Of a stretch of 64,000 nucleotides of DNA, positions 1 to 13,010 are shown in pieces (positions within the stretch are counted from its first letter, which is position 1; each line of letters begins with the position of its first letter). Made by a program: the position numbers and the translations under genes. A model generated the notes under the pieces. That model saw nothing but the letters and a program-made list of their open reading frames with translations. It searched no databases and was not told the origin of the DNA. Source of the stretch: Ursus arctos. Taxonomy: Eukaryota > Chordata > Mammalia > Carnivora > Ursidae. The stretch is from positions 21,697,501-21,761,500 of the forward strand of contig NW_026622841.1 in NCBI RefSeq assembly GCF_023065955.2, in the 5' to 3' direction.

Positions 1-1063
1 TGCTAGGATCTTGTCTAAGGCTATATAATGTTTGAGGGAGGTGGGTATGCAATGGGCCTCTAAGAATGAGGCCAGAACGAAATGGCTCTGCCTTCTCCTA
101 CACTGGAAAGATCTTAATGGAACTTTTCTCCTTGCTGCTCCTGCTGCTGGGATGGTCGTGTCCAAACACAAAGCAAGACTTTTTGCAGAATGAGACTCCA
201 GCAACTTTAACGTATATGCAAACACAACACATTCTTGTGCACAGAAGAGACTGTGAAGAAACCTAATCATCCAAACTCCTGTCATTCCCCAAACTATTCT
301 GCTTCCTTTGCACAGTATCTTTCAACCCATGTCTGATATTCATCATGTCATTGGCATTTATACAACTTCAAGAAGTCTTACCATAGAACTCGGACTGTTT
401 GCGGACAGGACCATGTCTACTATAACACCACGTAATCACTTAGTACATTAAGTAGAGAAGAACATTAGCAACAGTTCATACAGTTTAAGACTCTTCCTCT
501 GTTCAGGTATTTCAGTTGACATGGCAATTAAAAATATGGAAAAGAGAGTGTTAGCTTAATTTGATATTATTTTCTACTGATGAAATATAACATCATACTT
601 CTGGACCTGCTTCACTTTCTGCTTCATTCTGTTTTTTCAGATTGAAGTAAATGACTGGCTTTTAATTAGCTACAATTGATGGCATCAAAAACCAGAGCCA
701 CTCCCAAAACTGTGGTTGTGACAGGTCCTCCACTGGAATGAGTTTCACTGGGGATATTGGGCTTAACAGTGAAAGGTGGTTTTGTTCTGTAGTGCATGTT
801 GGGCACTGTGCACAAACGATGTGTGATTTTTGACGTATCAGCAACAGTACGTGAGCAAAACAAAACAAAACGAAAAACAACTGGTCACTGAGAATTCAAT
901 CCCCAACAATTTCCTTCTATAATTCTAAACCCAAGAGCTGCTTCTCCTGCTAAGTTCTGCTTGGATGCTTTTCCCTCTACCTAAATCATCTCAACCAAGA
1001 TCTCCCAACACTTATTTCCAGAAATAATGTATACACTTTGGGGTTTGAAAAATCAAGGCTCTT

Positions 1064-1079
1064 CAAGCTAATTAGCTTG
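1064..1079. promoter_or_regulatory. 16-base palindrome centred on TAATTA
   Basis: caagctaattagcttg is a perfect palindrome around the homeodomain core TAATTA, followed at once by a second TTAATTAA. A candidate paired homeodomain site in intron 1; function is inferred only. Confidence 0.4.
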
Positions 1080-1394
1080 GTTAATTAATATATCACTCCA
1101 TTTCTTTCAAAACTTATTATGCTCACAAAAGGCCTGCTGGTCCAACAGAAGAGGAATGAAAATACATAACTAGGGAAATATTACTCAAGAAAAAACATAA
1201 TTTACCAATTGAAAAACTAATGTGAGGATTACCCAAATGCCTTAATGACTTTCTATTACTGGTCCAAATTGAAAATCATTTGTAAAAGGAAAATGAAAGC
1301 TAGTCTCTGTTAAGATCTCAAAGCTGGAACTGAATACAGGTCTTTCGAAGATGGGAAACAGCCTAAAAACCATCACATGGGAAGTCAGCTGAAG

Positions 1395-1500
1395 CAGAGG
1401 TTTGCGCAGACTTGGGTTTGTATGTATGGCTGTCCCCTGGGAAAGTTACTTCACCTCCTACAGCCTCTATTTCTCATCTGTGAAATGGGAAAATCACGTT
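1395..1500 (+). mobile_element. MIR SINE
   Basis: cttgggtttgtatgtatggc, gggaaagttacttcacctcc and catctgtgaaatgggaaaat follow MIR core order. Confidence 0.8.
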
Positions 1501-3059
1501 TTTAATGTTGGCTAATCTTGAGTTCTGACCACATGCCAGGCACCTACAAACAACCTCAAGTGAGAATTAAACAAGAATGCAGATTTGCATAGTGTGTGTT
1601 GGGGGGGTACATATAGACACATGTGTATGTATATATGTTTATGTTGGTTTATAAATGGTTATCATAGCAGTAATAATATGTGAATAGATCATTTGCAAAG
1701 AGGAAAACCTATTGGCAACTAAACCAAGCAAAACAGAGTCATATTTAAATATAAAAAAAAATTATGGATGACTAGAATTAATTGGAATAAAAAGACATTA
1801 ATTTGTTTGGTGAGTAGCCAGGTTAGACTTTAGACTAGAGCATCTGAGAGTGAACTAGCTGATCTACAAGGGCATAATTTCAGAATGAAGCCTTGCTGGT
1901 TATTTCATGGAATGCCTCTACTCTCTTGGGACAAACCCCCCCCCCAAAAACAAAAACACAACAGAGGGCCCAGTCAAGTGCATTCTCCTTTAGCCTCCAT
2001 ATTTGCTTTTTCAGGGAAATATAAGCAATGGTTCTGAATCATTTACATTTAATTTTCCTTTGTTCTACACACTATTTGTCATCCTAGAAGGCATGTGAGC
2101 TTCTATAAAAACCTGTGGTTCTCAAGAACTGTCTAAGCTTCGGTTGCGTGTTCTATCACTGTGTTGACAGCTGATCCACAAACTTATTATTTGAAGAACT
2201 GACTGATTAAATTAGTTCTTCAAGTTATTATAAACACTGATATATATACCTCTTTTCATTACTATTGCTTATCTATATGAGAAGGAAAGTGGACTCCTTT
2301 CCTTGGGGAAGCAAAGTTTTAGTCAAATATGAATGCAGTAATTTGGAAGCCAGGGTAGACTATCCAAACATACTTTTAGTTTTATTTTACAATTATCTTG
2401 CATTTCTGCTAATTTTCCACATGGACCTGGGTGAATCAATTTCTGAATCAAGCATATGAAAGTTGGCAGGAAAAAAAAAAAAAGAGCCAGTAACTTTAAA
2501 ACAGGCCAATAGTGCAGTCCTTCCTGAATACTCCACTCCCCGTCTACGATCCCCAGGACCCTCCCTCTCCCCTCAATGCCCAGTGACCATAAGAAAACTT
2601 TATGACCCTTATTCATGTGATGGATCTTTGGTAACTTTTAACTACCCTGGGAGAACTTGTAGACTGTTCCTTCGCATTGCAGAAAAGGGTCTCTGGAGGA
2701 ATCTAACGACCATGTCATCACATTTGACATCCACTTACCAGTGACTGTGATTTCACACGGTTATTACAAACAAATTATGGCTGAGATAAAGGAAAAGCTT
2801 TGATTTACACAAAGAGCTTCAGCAAAGAATTGCCAGAATTCCAACCCCGCCTCCAAAATAAAGTTCGGTGTCCACTGAAGCGACATGGTGCACAGAGGTT
2901 TCTGATGGTTGTGGAAGTTTTGTGGCCTCACTCAAGACTAGTCCAGAAAGCCCCGTGGTCCCCTGTCTGCCCAGGATATGGGCTAGAATTGAGAGGTTTC
3001 AAAACAAATATAGCATGCAGTTTGTGGTCACAAGAAATATACATCTGAGATGACAAATA
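1501..3059. other. Intron 1, no recognised element
   Basis: AT-rich, with small homopolymers and a TATG-rich patch near 1620-1660. Opposed frames at 2323-2744 are random: no splice sites or family resemblance. Confidence 0.55.
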
Positions 3060-4290
3060 GGAAATAACTAGAAGAATAATAGCGTTTTAGAATATTATTA
3101 TTAAAAAATAATGCCAGAAGATATATAAGATCAGAAGTGATTAGAGGTGGGGGAATTTTAACTGATCAAGAAAAAAAAAAACTCTTAGAGAAAGTGCTAT
3201 ATGGCCAGTAGACAGGATTTCCCTGATACACATGGAAGAATGAGTCGGCGATATCAGGCTGAAAGGAAACCAAGAGAAACATGAACTGGGATGGGAAATT
3301 CTATGGTAAATATATAGAACCCTGGAGACTGACTGGATAAGATGGAGTGAATTAGGGAAAACTGGACAATGAGTTTTGAAATTTTACTATATCATACATC
3401 AAAATGAACTACAAATTTAAGGAAAAAACATGAAAAATTCTAAAAATATGAAACACACACAAATAGGAAAATGAAGGAGATTTTAGAGGAAAAAAAAACC
3501 TTTGAATGAAGTAATATTTTTCTAAGTATAAAATTAGAGAAAGAAATCATAAAGAACTAGATCTTTACCTCATAAAAACATGAAACTTCAGGAAATAAAA
3601 CTAGCATAAGTAAAAATAAAAGGCTAGCCAGGAAAAATAAGAAATCTATTTGACATCAATATGGCAAAAATAATAGCCTTAGTGTATAAAAATAAAGGCT
3701 GTATAATAAACACATAAAATTCAATGAGATAAACAATAAGATATAAATAGAAAAAGATCAGCAAAGTACATAACAGGTAATTCACAGAAGTGGTTTAACA
3801 TATGAAAAATATAATAAATATAAGACACACATTTCTCTAATAATAAAAGACATGCCATTTAAAACATTTCAGGTAGTAACTACTAACAGATGGGATATGG
3901 TGAAATACGGTTTACTCCTGTAAACTTAGAATAAGAGGTCAATTAGTACAACATTTCTGGAGATCCAGTCACTCATATCTGTCATGAGCCTTTAACGTGT
4001 TCATCATATTAACTCAAGAATGTTATTTTGGGGGATCTTGTCTAAGGAATGAATCAGGTGTAAAAAGGGATCTAGCACAAAGATGTTCATCATGGCATCG
4101 TGTTTAGTAGTGAAAAGCTTGGAGCACTTGTGAATGTGCAAAATTAGGAAAATGATTAAATAAAGTATGACAATCCTATAAAATAGCACATTCTGGAAAA
4201 ATCTAAATTCTATTTGTAGAGAATTTTTAAAACATGAGGATAGTATTTTGATATAATGATGAGTGACAAATATTATAAGAGTGAAGAATA
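3060..4290 (+). mobile_element. Ancient LINE-1 (HAL1/L1ME-like) remnant
   Basis: AT-rich and decayed. Recognisable order of old L1/HAL1 motifs: aaaagacatgccatttaaaa, gagcctttaacgtg region, cacaaagatgttcatcatgg, gaaaatgattaaataaagta. Left edge is uncertain. Confidence 0.6.
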
Positions 4291-4299
4291 AAGGCTTAG

Positions 4300-4905
4300 A
4301 AGTCTAAGTGCCTGATTTTCTACTCTGGATTTGCCTCCTACACAGGTACCTAAATACTACATGCTATATAAAAACGGAATCTAGTATCTGCTTTCCATTC
4401 AATTCACTTTGTCTCTTGTGTTCCATATCTCCATTAAAGTCACCATCAATCTACCTACAGACCCAGGACAGAGTCCTGGATGTCATCCTCAATTTCTTAA
4501 TTTCTATCATCTCCCAGGTCACACTGGTCACTCTTGGCTGTCTCCAAAATATCTAATTCGTCACCATTACGATTCTGACACCAGCATGTTGGTTCACCTC
4601 CAAGAAGTTTCTAACCTAAATACTTGAAATAGTCCTCTAACTGTCTCTCTGAGTCCAGTTTTATCTCAGTAAAATCTGTCCTATAGATTTTACCAGAACG
4701 TTCTCTCTAGAATGGAAATCTAATGATGGCACCTTCCTGCTTAAGGCATTTTAGAGGTTCTCTGTTGCTTGTAAGAATAATGTCAAAATGTGTAAGTTTG
4801 GTAAATGCTTTTGATATTTTGGCCCATACCTACCATTTCAGCCTCATGTCCTCAAAGCCAATATGCCCTTCTCTATTTTCTATGATATGTATGAATCATT
4901 TATGT
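4300..4905 (+). mobile_element. L2 LINE 3' region
   Basis: Follows L2 order: tggatgtcatcctcaatttc, atctcccaggtcacactgg, tagtcctctaactgtctctc, tggcaccttcctgcttaagg, ttggcccatacctaccattt. Old and diverged. The ORFs at 4308-4627 lie in it. Confidence 0.75.
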
Positions 4906-5139
4906 TATTAGTTTATTATTTTAAGAGGAAAGAAGTAATTTACCTCCATTGCTAAGTCCTCCCTACCCCCCTCACAGAAAATGTTAAAAATATATCCAGC
5001 ATCCTCTCCTCCTAGGTCTTTCAAACTGCAGAATGTGATCCATTAGAGAGTCATGAAATCTGTGTGTAGCAGGTATTTTCTATGTAAAAATAATACAAAA
5101 CAGAAAATATCAGTCACTGCATGGATTATGGTGCATATT

Positions 5140-5205
5140 GCCTTTTTTTTTAATTATATGTTAGTCACCATACAGTACATCATGCCTTTTTTTTTTTTTT
5201 TTAGC
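5140..5205 (-). mobile_element. Short LINE-1 3' end fragment
   Basis: taattatatgttagtcacca followed by tacagtacatca is the reverse complement of the carnivore L1 terminus (tgatgtactgtatggtgacta). T-runs lie on both sides with a shared gccttttttt. Confidence 0.75.
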
Positions 5206-6844
5206 TTTGTCTCAATTATATGTGGGCCACAGCCAAGAAAAAAAATTGAAAGTCGCTGCTCTGAGTTCCTAAGTATTTTGTAAATAATTTTATTGCAACA
5301 CCTAGATTATTGTGCTTGGTTATTTCTCTATTTCATCTACTGACTTGTGTGGCTAAAGAGACTAAAAAAGTAAAAACTATTTCCTACTCATTTTTATATT
5401 TTTGAATACGACTACATCTGAAAACATACTTAACACAGAGTACCACTCAACGCGTGTGAGAAGAAAGCGTGCACGCAGGCAGCTTAGAGTTTTGTGATTT
5501 GAGATATACACTGAGTTAATCTTAGATCCTCATCCAAAGGCATGTGGTTCCACAAGGGCCTAATAGCATTATCTACTTCCTAAACATTGATCCCAGAACA
5601 TGGACTGGGGAGACAGTTTTAGGTCAAGACTTTTGAACATTACACCTCATTTCTTAGCTCTACCCCCAAATTCTTATCGTAAATTTCTAAAGTAAAATTC
5701 TGGCAACATTTAACCTTCAGTTTGGAAATGTTCTACGAAACATCCTGTCCCCATAACACCAGACATGGTGGTGGTCGTCATCATCAGCAGCAGCAGCAGC
5801 AAACAATGAGCTGGCTGGGACAGAAAAGAGCGAGACAGTAGACAGCAGCCTAGGTAAAGCACGCCTTGAGGCTGGAGCAAAGGGAGCTGAGGATCTGCAA
5901 ATATTGACCCAACCACTGTTGGGTCATCAGCATCTCAGCCCAGGTCTGAAGCCCCCTCATCGGTGGGACAAAGGGTGTGAAGTCAGTTCTATAAGCACAC
6001 CAAGAGCAGAACCAGCATATGATTATACTGAGTACATAAAATAGGCACAGGAGGCCCAGTTCCTGCCTGGTCAGTCTCTTCAACCTGCCTTGTGCTCCTG
6101 CTCTGCAATGTGAACTACTCCAATGTTAAATTTACACCTGGTGCCCAGTGAAATACGTGGAACACAGCTGCCCAGAGACTTTATCCTTAGAAATAGTGTA
6201 TTACTTGATAAGGTTTTATTTCAGCATAACAAGGTTCTACCCTTGAATCCTAAAAAATCGTCCTTTCTGTAATGCTACATCAAATTCATGCATCATCTGC
6301 CCTTTAGTAAATTCAAATGGTCTAAAACAGAAATTTCTCATTTACTGTGGGATCAAAGTACAGTCTTCAAGAAGCAATTTATAATTTCACAGTGATATCA
6401 CTACAGTTCAAACATGATTTGATTTTTTTTCCTTAATGAAGCCCTTTAACTTATGAATTCAGCAACACTAATTATTCCACTTAAGAAATAATTAGTGCCC
6501 CCCTTCTTCCCTGTCTAATTAATACCTTGTATTCAAGCTGCTAGCAAAGGTTACAATGCCAAGTAGTTCTATATAATTCTTTTTTTAAAAAAAAATTGAT
6601 CTGAGTATATTCCCTAATGGTAGGTATATTAGCCTTAGAACAGCTCCTTTATGTCTGGCAAGCACTGAGATTATTTCACCCAAGCTGAACGAGATTTCCA
6701 TTTCTCCTCTGCTGCAGGCCCAGTGGACAGCCCCTGCAGCCAGGTAAGAAAGAACAGAGGGGACCACTTCATGCATCGGGTGTAAAAAGCTATGTACATC
6801 ATGAGCTCACACAATTTTAGATCTGAAACAGAACTTATAAGTTG
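5206..6844. other. Intron 1, mostly unrecognised
   Basis: A short CAG repeat at 5786-5801. 6440-6540 holds several TAATTA/ATTAGT cores in unrepetitive sequence and could be a conserved element. No gene. Confidence 0.5.
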
Positions 6845-7010
6845 TTTCCATTTTATATAACTCACCGACCTCATTTTACAGGGGAGGAAACTGATGCCGG
6901 AGGACAGTCTACATAGTTTCTAAATTTATCTAAGAAATTCAAAGAGACAAATGTAAACCCCATGGTTATAATTCAAAAGCCAGTGTTCTTCCATTGACTC
7001 AAAGCTCCCA
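6845..7010 (-). mobile_element. MIR SINE
   Basis: cctcattttacaggggagga and aactgatgccggagg, then ccagtgttcttccattgact: reverse MIR. Confidence 0.75.
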
Positions 7011-7544
7011 TCTCAAATGACCACTGATGGTTAAAAATTGCAAAATGTGGAATGGAGAAAATTGTCTTTGTAGGGAGTTCTGACAATTTGGCAGTTTTTT
7101 TCCTCAGCGAATTGCTTATGTGCTTGCTTGCCATAAGCTACAATTTCAAGAGGTCACTTGATTCAATTGGCAAGATGATATAATAGGGATCATCCAACTT
7201 GAAATTTAATTATGAATTCTACTCATTTGCTAGATGGTTTTGAACAGCGCCTCATTTCTATCAAATAGTAGAAACTTTATTCATAGAGAACATTATACAA
7301 CCACAAAATTTGAAGACCTCAAAAAGGTCTTAAGTTGAGGGTCCTCTGGTGGAACTCCAAGTCAAAGTGCCAGATTTCTTAACTGCTCCAGACTAGCATA
7401 TTCATTCTCATCCCCCCAGTGGAAAGTTATTCAGGAAGTCTAAAAGGAGAACAGCTCCCCTGGGGAGAACAGTTGTACTGTGTTCTTCAAAATTTTGGTA
7501 TCAGCTCCTCTCCCCAATCTATCCTCGATATCCTTTTTCTTATA

Positions 7545-7770
7545 ACAGAAATAATAATGGTCTGAGTGGTTGCTACCTGCCAAACACTATGCCAAATACT
7601 CTGCATAAATTTCATGGACAGATGTAATCCCCCTGTGATGGAGATGCTGTTATTATTCACATCTCATGGAAAGAAAAACGAAAGTTCAGAGATTGAGTTA
7701 CTTCGCCCAAGGTTGTGACTCAAAATCATATCTGACTTGTCTCCCCAAACCCTCTTTCTCACTAAACCAT
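7545..7770 (-). mobile_element. MIR SINE
   Basis: aaacactatgccaaatactc, ttattattcacatctcatgg, gagttacttcgcccaaggtt: reverse MIR, nearly full length. It is followed by a CA repeat at 7826-7856. Confidence 0.82.
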
Positions 7771-7822
7771 GTTTCCTCCCAAAATTCTCAGCAGCACCCA
7801 ACCTCCACTAACTCCTACACAC

Positions 7823-7859
<37 letters not shown>

Positions 7860-7929
7860 TGCCTCCACACTGCTTCTAACCATGAAAGGTCTCAAAGCCA
7901 AAGAGAATCTTATTTGCGCCTCATAGAAT

Positions 7930-8100
7930 GCTCAGCAGCTCCCAAGACTAGCAATCCCATGTTATATTTAAAGAAACTTGCTCCAATGGATAAAAGTATC
8001 TGCCCCAAGATTATCCAAGGACCTAGTAAATGTGCTGAAGCTAGAAACTAACTCTATCAACTTCCAGATAAAGTTAAGGGCTTAATCCCTCTACCACGAG
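7930..8100 (-). mobile_element. MIR SINE, diverged
   Basis: gtatctgccccaagattatc and gctgaagctagaaactaact, then gcttaatccctctaccacga fit a reverse MIR. Confidence 0.55.
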
Positions 8101-9068
8101 TGGTGGAATAAAGGTAATACAATCACTGGGAAAACGTTTGCCGCTAAGTAGTGCACGAATACCGAATGAGTTCTGCAGCTGGGAAAGTGAATTAAAGGGC
8201 CATTGCCACTAATGATAATTAGAGCTGAAAACAGTCCGAGGAGGCATGGCGGCAGAGATGAGAGTGTTGAACAACAGAACAAATTAAATACTTGGTCATA
8301 AGTCTTTTCTACTAGCGAAATATTTCAACAGGCCAAAGCCCCCAGATTAAATAACCATATTAAGACAAAGAGACAATAAGCAGTGGGGCCTGGATTTAAA
8401 ACCGGAGTTTTTGGATGCCAAAGCTTCTGTTCTATCTATACTTTGATTCCTCACTAAGCAATGGACATTTATTCAAAATGTTATTTTTAAAAAATCTGTG
8501 AATAAGAAACAATTAAGGAAAACAACACATTCCCACCGGCACCTGAGAGAGGAGGTCTGCTATGCAACATCTGATGACAGTCATAATGAGACCGCAAAAC
8601 GCTTGAAGCAACTTCCTTCACTGTCATGACTCCAAATTAACTGGTTTTTATATGCACTTTAGCCTTGCTACAAGAGAATGGACACAAACTCCAGCGACAA
8701 AGTAAAGTGCAGTATTCTTCTCTTTAAAGAGGGAAAGACTGCTGTTTAAAGAATGACTATCCTATAACACTGTTATATTAAAATGGTACGTATTTTAAAC
8801 CATCATCTACCTGGTTCATGGTCATGTATATTGCCTCACAAACAAGGTTAAGATTTCCTCGAGTGTTCATTTCATATATCTGTCTTATGTTACTCACAGT
8901 GCTGAGAGGTATACAGCAGGTGCTCGCTCAATCAAGGCTTACTGTATTAAAATCAGAAGATGCTTAAATCATGATATTAAGTCACTTTGCTGAAGCTTCT
9001 TAATGTGAAATCCTGGACATTTTTTTTTTCTTTTCATGTGATCTTCTGTGAATTAGATTTCTATGTTT
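8101..9068. other. Intron 1, no recognised element
   Basis: Unrepetitive AT-rich sequence; nothing supportable on either strand. Confidence 0.5.
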
Positions 9069-9087
9069 TATGGTGCTCTCAATTTCT

Positions 9088-9280
9088 TTTTTTTTTTTTA
9101 TTTATTTATTTGACAGAGATAGAGATAGCCAGCGAGAGAGGGAACACAAGCAGGGGGAGTAGGAGAGGAAGAAGCAGGCTTCCAGTGGAGGAGCCTGATG
9201 TGGGGCTCGATCCCAGAACGCCGGGATCACGCCCTAAGCCGAAGCCAGACTCTTAACGACTGAGCCACCCAGGGGCCCCA
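9088..9280 (-). mobile_element. Bear-type carnivore SINE (tRNA-Lys derived)
   Basis: A reverse-oriented SINE: poly-T then tttatttatttgacagagat, ending cgcc-like head ccacccaggggcccc. It is flanked by a perfect 19-base target duplication tatggtgctctcaatttct at 9069-9087 and 9281-9299, so it is a complete and fairly young insertion. Confidence 0.97.
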
Positions 9281-9299
9281 TATGGTGCTCTCAATTTCT

Positions 9300-11024
9300 A
9301 ACCAAATTTCACCAATTGTTTACATTGAGATAATTATGAAAAACAATAAGGACATTGCCTTCTTGAATAAGTATGAATAGCTTAGGCCTACACTTCAAAA
9401 TTCATCTGGAGTCCTCAATCTATTTCTTCTTTTTATTATGGTACTTTGAAACTTGCTTTGCAAGGAGTCTATGTGAAAATTAAGATGCAAGAATTGACAT
9501 AAAGTACTATGGAATTACAGATAATCAGGAAAAAGAAAAGAAATGGTTATATTGTTTATAAGTGTTTTGTTATATTTTGCAGTGTTTGTTTTTTGCAGTT
9601 TCTGTAAGAAAAAGCATAACTGCTACAACAGGTAGCAAAGATTCCACTTTTACTCTTAGTTAAGGGAAGGTGAATGCTTGGGTCAGGTCTCCTGGCTTAA
9701 GAGAAAGGGCAACAATATTCTAACAGCTACTGGTGAATCACCACTGCTGCTCTGGCTTTTTCAAAAGCTCCCCAGTAATGAACAAAATTGTAATGCGGTA
9801 GTTCATGGTCATTTCTGGAGAGTCACAAGAAAAATTACTTAAGGTCATGTTAACGTGCAGAGGTTTTACAAGGAAACATCTCTGATCACAAGCTGATGTG
9901 TATTGTACTTACACCATTAAGACAAGACAAGCTGGGCATCTCTCTAAGTGATCCATTAAAGTTTTTAGTGAAAAATGCTCAGGATAGTATTGTATGCTGG
10001 TTCCTCTCTTCTAGAAAAATCATAATTTTAACTGCACAGGAACTATTCATCAGTGGCTAATTTAATTTCACATTTAGATCAATTAGAGAAGGAAAAAAAA
10101 AAGGTTGAAGTTAAGCACTTGTTTATAAAATGTCCTTAAGTAAAACTGCTCATTCAAAGAGCACTACAATAACAGCTCTTTTCTCAAAAGAATTTTATGT
10201 CTAAAGACAGAGGCTGTCTTCCGTTAATGACACCTGCAGAAAGGAACGACAGGCCCAGAGACAGTTACTGCTTGAAGATCTGATCTAACCACTGAATACT
10301 CCAGGCTTTGTTTTGACAGCTTTATACTTAGCGTCCACCACACTGATCCTTCCCCCTTCCCATCCTCAATTTTTACACATTTTGCCCCTTTGAACATAGA
10401 TGTCTTTACTATTTCATTTACTCTAATGAATATTAACTGAGCATATATCTATTTAAAGAATAGGCTAAATGCTGAAGGGGACACTGAGACATATAATTAA
10501 CTGAGAATGATATATGTAAAGTGCCTGGAAAGGTAATCGCAGTAGACATTCATTAAATGGTTGCTGAGAAAGTCAATGAATGAATAAAGGAATGGAGAAG
10601 ATGAGAAAGTGAACCATTCCCAGGGGAACAATCATAGACAAAAGCACAGAAGTGATCAACTGTGCAGAACCTCAGCGAGTGAAAGTATTTTCGTTTGATT
10701 TGAGCACAGAGTATTCTCTATGTCACACACATGCATACACGACACAATCACATGAAAACATCCTATTATTTTTGAGAAATGCAAGCCCCTCTTATCTACT
10801 CTTTACTGCACAATGACAATTTTGGCAGACAAATGAACCAATCCCTACCTCATTCTCCACTGGAATTATTGAAGGATTTGCGTTATTGGGTAGCTCAACA
10901 CTTTGGATGAATCAGGATGGCATCTTTTATTCATAATTAACACCACAGTGTGATTTTCTGCACTTTCTAACTGGAGTTTGTACGACGTCCATAGCACAGA
11001 ATTGAGGACCACAATGTTCTGAGT
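9300..11024. other. Intron 1, mostly unrecognised
   Basis: 10418-10560 shows weak L2/MIR-like traces (aatgaatattaactgagcat, aagtgcctggaaaggtaatc). Otherwise nothing. Confidence 0.5.
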
Positions 11025-11041
11025 AAAAGATAATCTGGGAT

Positions 11042-11241
11042 TGGGGCGCCTGGGTGGCACAGCGGTTAAGCATCTGCCTTCGGCTCAGGGCGTGATCCCG
11101 GCGTTATGGGATCGAGCCCCACATCAGGCTCCTCTGCTATGAGCCTGCTTCTTCCTCTCCCACTCCCCCTGCTTGTGTTCCCTCTCTCGCTGGCTATTTC
11201 TGTCAAATAAATAAATAAAATCTTTAAAAAAAAATCTTTAA
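11042..11241 (+). mobile_element. Bear-type carnivore SINE
   Basis: Forward SINE with head ggggcgcctgggtggcacag, a B-box-like gggatcgagcccc and tail aaataaataaaatctttaaa. A 17-base duplication aaaagataatctgggat flanks it at 11025-11041 and 11242-11258. Confidence 0.97.
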
Positions 11242-11339
11242 AAAAGATAATCTGGGATAAGGAGTTAAATTGTGATTTATAATCTAGGTATTTTATATAT
11301 AGCACCTCTGACAATTAGCAAGCTTTGTCCAAACCGTCT

Positions 11340-11470
11340 TCTTACAGATGAAAGAGGGAAACTCAAGGAGGGGGGAAGACTTGCCGAAAGTCACAGCTAA
11401 AAGCCAAGTAGACTACAGGACCTAGATCACCTGGACTAAAATACAGTGCTGTTTCCACTGTATTTTATAT
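11340..11470 (-). mobile_element. MIR SINE
   Basis: cttacagatgaaagagggaa, cttgccgaaagtcacagcta and gtgctgtttccactgtattt follow reverse MIR order. Confidence 0.78.
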
Positions 11471-12884
11471 TACATTAATTGCCTCTAAAGGACTAGGAAA
11501 CCTGAACTTTTATCCAAAATTCCATAGCACAAATAATCTTTACCATCTGTCTCCCTCATTCAACACTGTGATAGTTATCCTGACTTCATAAAGTTTTCTC
11601 CAGGTTGGGATCTAAATCTTATCTGTCATCCCCAGGAACACTCAACCCCACAAAAGTCTCAACTGCCTCATAAGTAAGCTGGCTTTGGTACTGGATCTTT
11701 TTGCACTGCCCTGAATTATGCAAAAAAAGACTGAGTTCATAGACATCCAGCCATTACTTTCCATTTAAAATTGAGAGGCAAGATTTCTATGCACAAACTT
11801 CTCAAAGTCACATTCTGAGTCAGGAAGAGAACGCCAAATGAAAGTTCAAGATTGCCACAATTGGTCCACTGAGAAATGACACTTTTGTGTTAAACACTTA
11901 GCAGCAAGCCAAGATTTGTTCTCATAATCTTGTTCTGAAGAGTTATATGCAATTTCATAATGAATGATAAAGATTAATTATATGATATGATTAGTAATGT
12001 CTCAAAAGAGCTAAACCAGGACCAGCATTTCATTATTTTCCTATATTATTAATAAAAAAGTAGAGAGCAGATTTGGTTGGCTAATTTATTTAACCTTGGA
12101 CGAACCTTTAACATGTGTTTTAAACTTTCACTTTTCTTAAGTTCCAAGTCTGTTCATAATTCACCTCCTCTTGATTGGTTTTGATATCTGGGTTCTTCTC
12201 ATGGTAAAGAGGACCACACTCATAATGCCACTGATATGCAATCCTTAGTCTGTGCAGAACTAAAGGCTATATAGTGCTAAAAATCCAGATTTATTTTTAA
12301 TCAAGGTCCTAACACCCTCTTCTATCCAAAGGCAGTTACAAAGGGATCAAGAAGAGCGAAAAAGACCCAAAGTCCCTTTCAGCAACTTTCAGGCTTCTAT
12401 CAGATTGCTAATTCCCGGGATGGCCATGACATTTAGACAATGTCAGTGTCCCAAGTGGCTGATAAATCAATATGGGAAGGAGAAAAAAAAAAAAGAGTAA
12501 TACACATTTTTTCTGCCTTTCAACTTTCTCTCATACAAACCTACCTACAGGCTATGTGAAATTAGCATTTTAGGTAACAAGACATTCTGTGTATTCATCT
12601 TTCTAGACTACATCAAAGCACTGGATCTGAGTCAAGACTCCTGAGTCCAAGAGAATCTTGGTCTGTTCAAATATGACAATTTATTAAGGCTAGCTCCAAG
12701 TTGATGTGATGTTACTGTCTATCACGTTTATTTACGCTATGGGCAAATCATTCCATTTCCTGGGTTTCAAAATATCAAACCCAGCCATTCTAATGTTGGC
12801 CCTATCCATATTCTCAGATTCTTCTCTTGTGTCTTGTCCCTACCATTAACAAGTCTTGATTAAGTTTTGTGGATCATACAGAAT
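11471..12884. other. Intron 1, no recognised element
   Basis: Unrepetitive; no coding signal. Confidence 0.5.
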
Positions 12885-13010
12885 TTATATTTATTCAAGT
12901 AAACATGTCATAAATACCTAGCCTGTTCTCAACATTCTTAGATACAAAGAAGGATAGAAAATGACCTGAACATGGTATCTGTCCTTGAGGAGCTTCTGGG
13001 GTTTAAAGCA
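12885..13010 (-). mobile_element. L2 LINE 3' end
   Basis: tttatatttattcaagtaaa then gtccttgaggagcttctggg is the reverse complement of the L2 3' terminus. Confidence 0.6.

Noticed and set aside
11042..11241. tRNA gene from the SINE head
   Set aside because: The A and B box likeness reflects tRNA-Lys ancestry of carnivore SINEs; the sequence cannot form a full cloverleaf.
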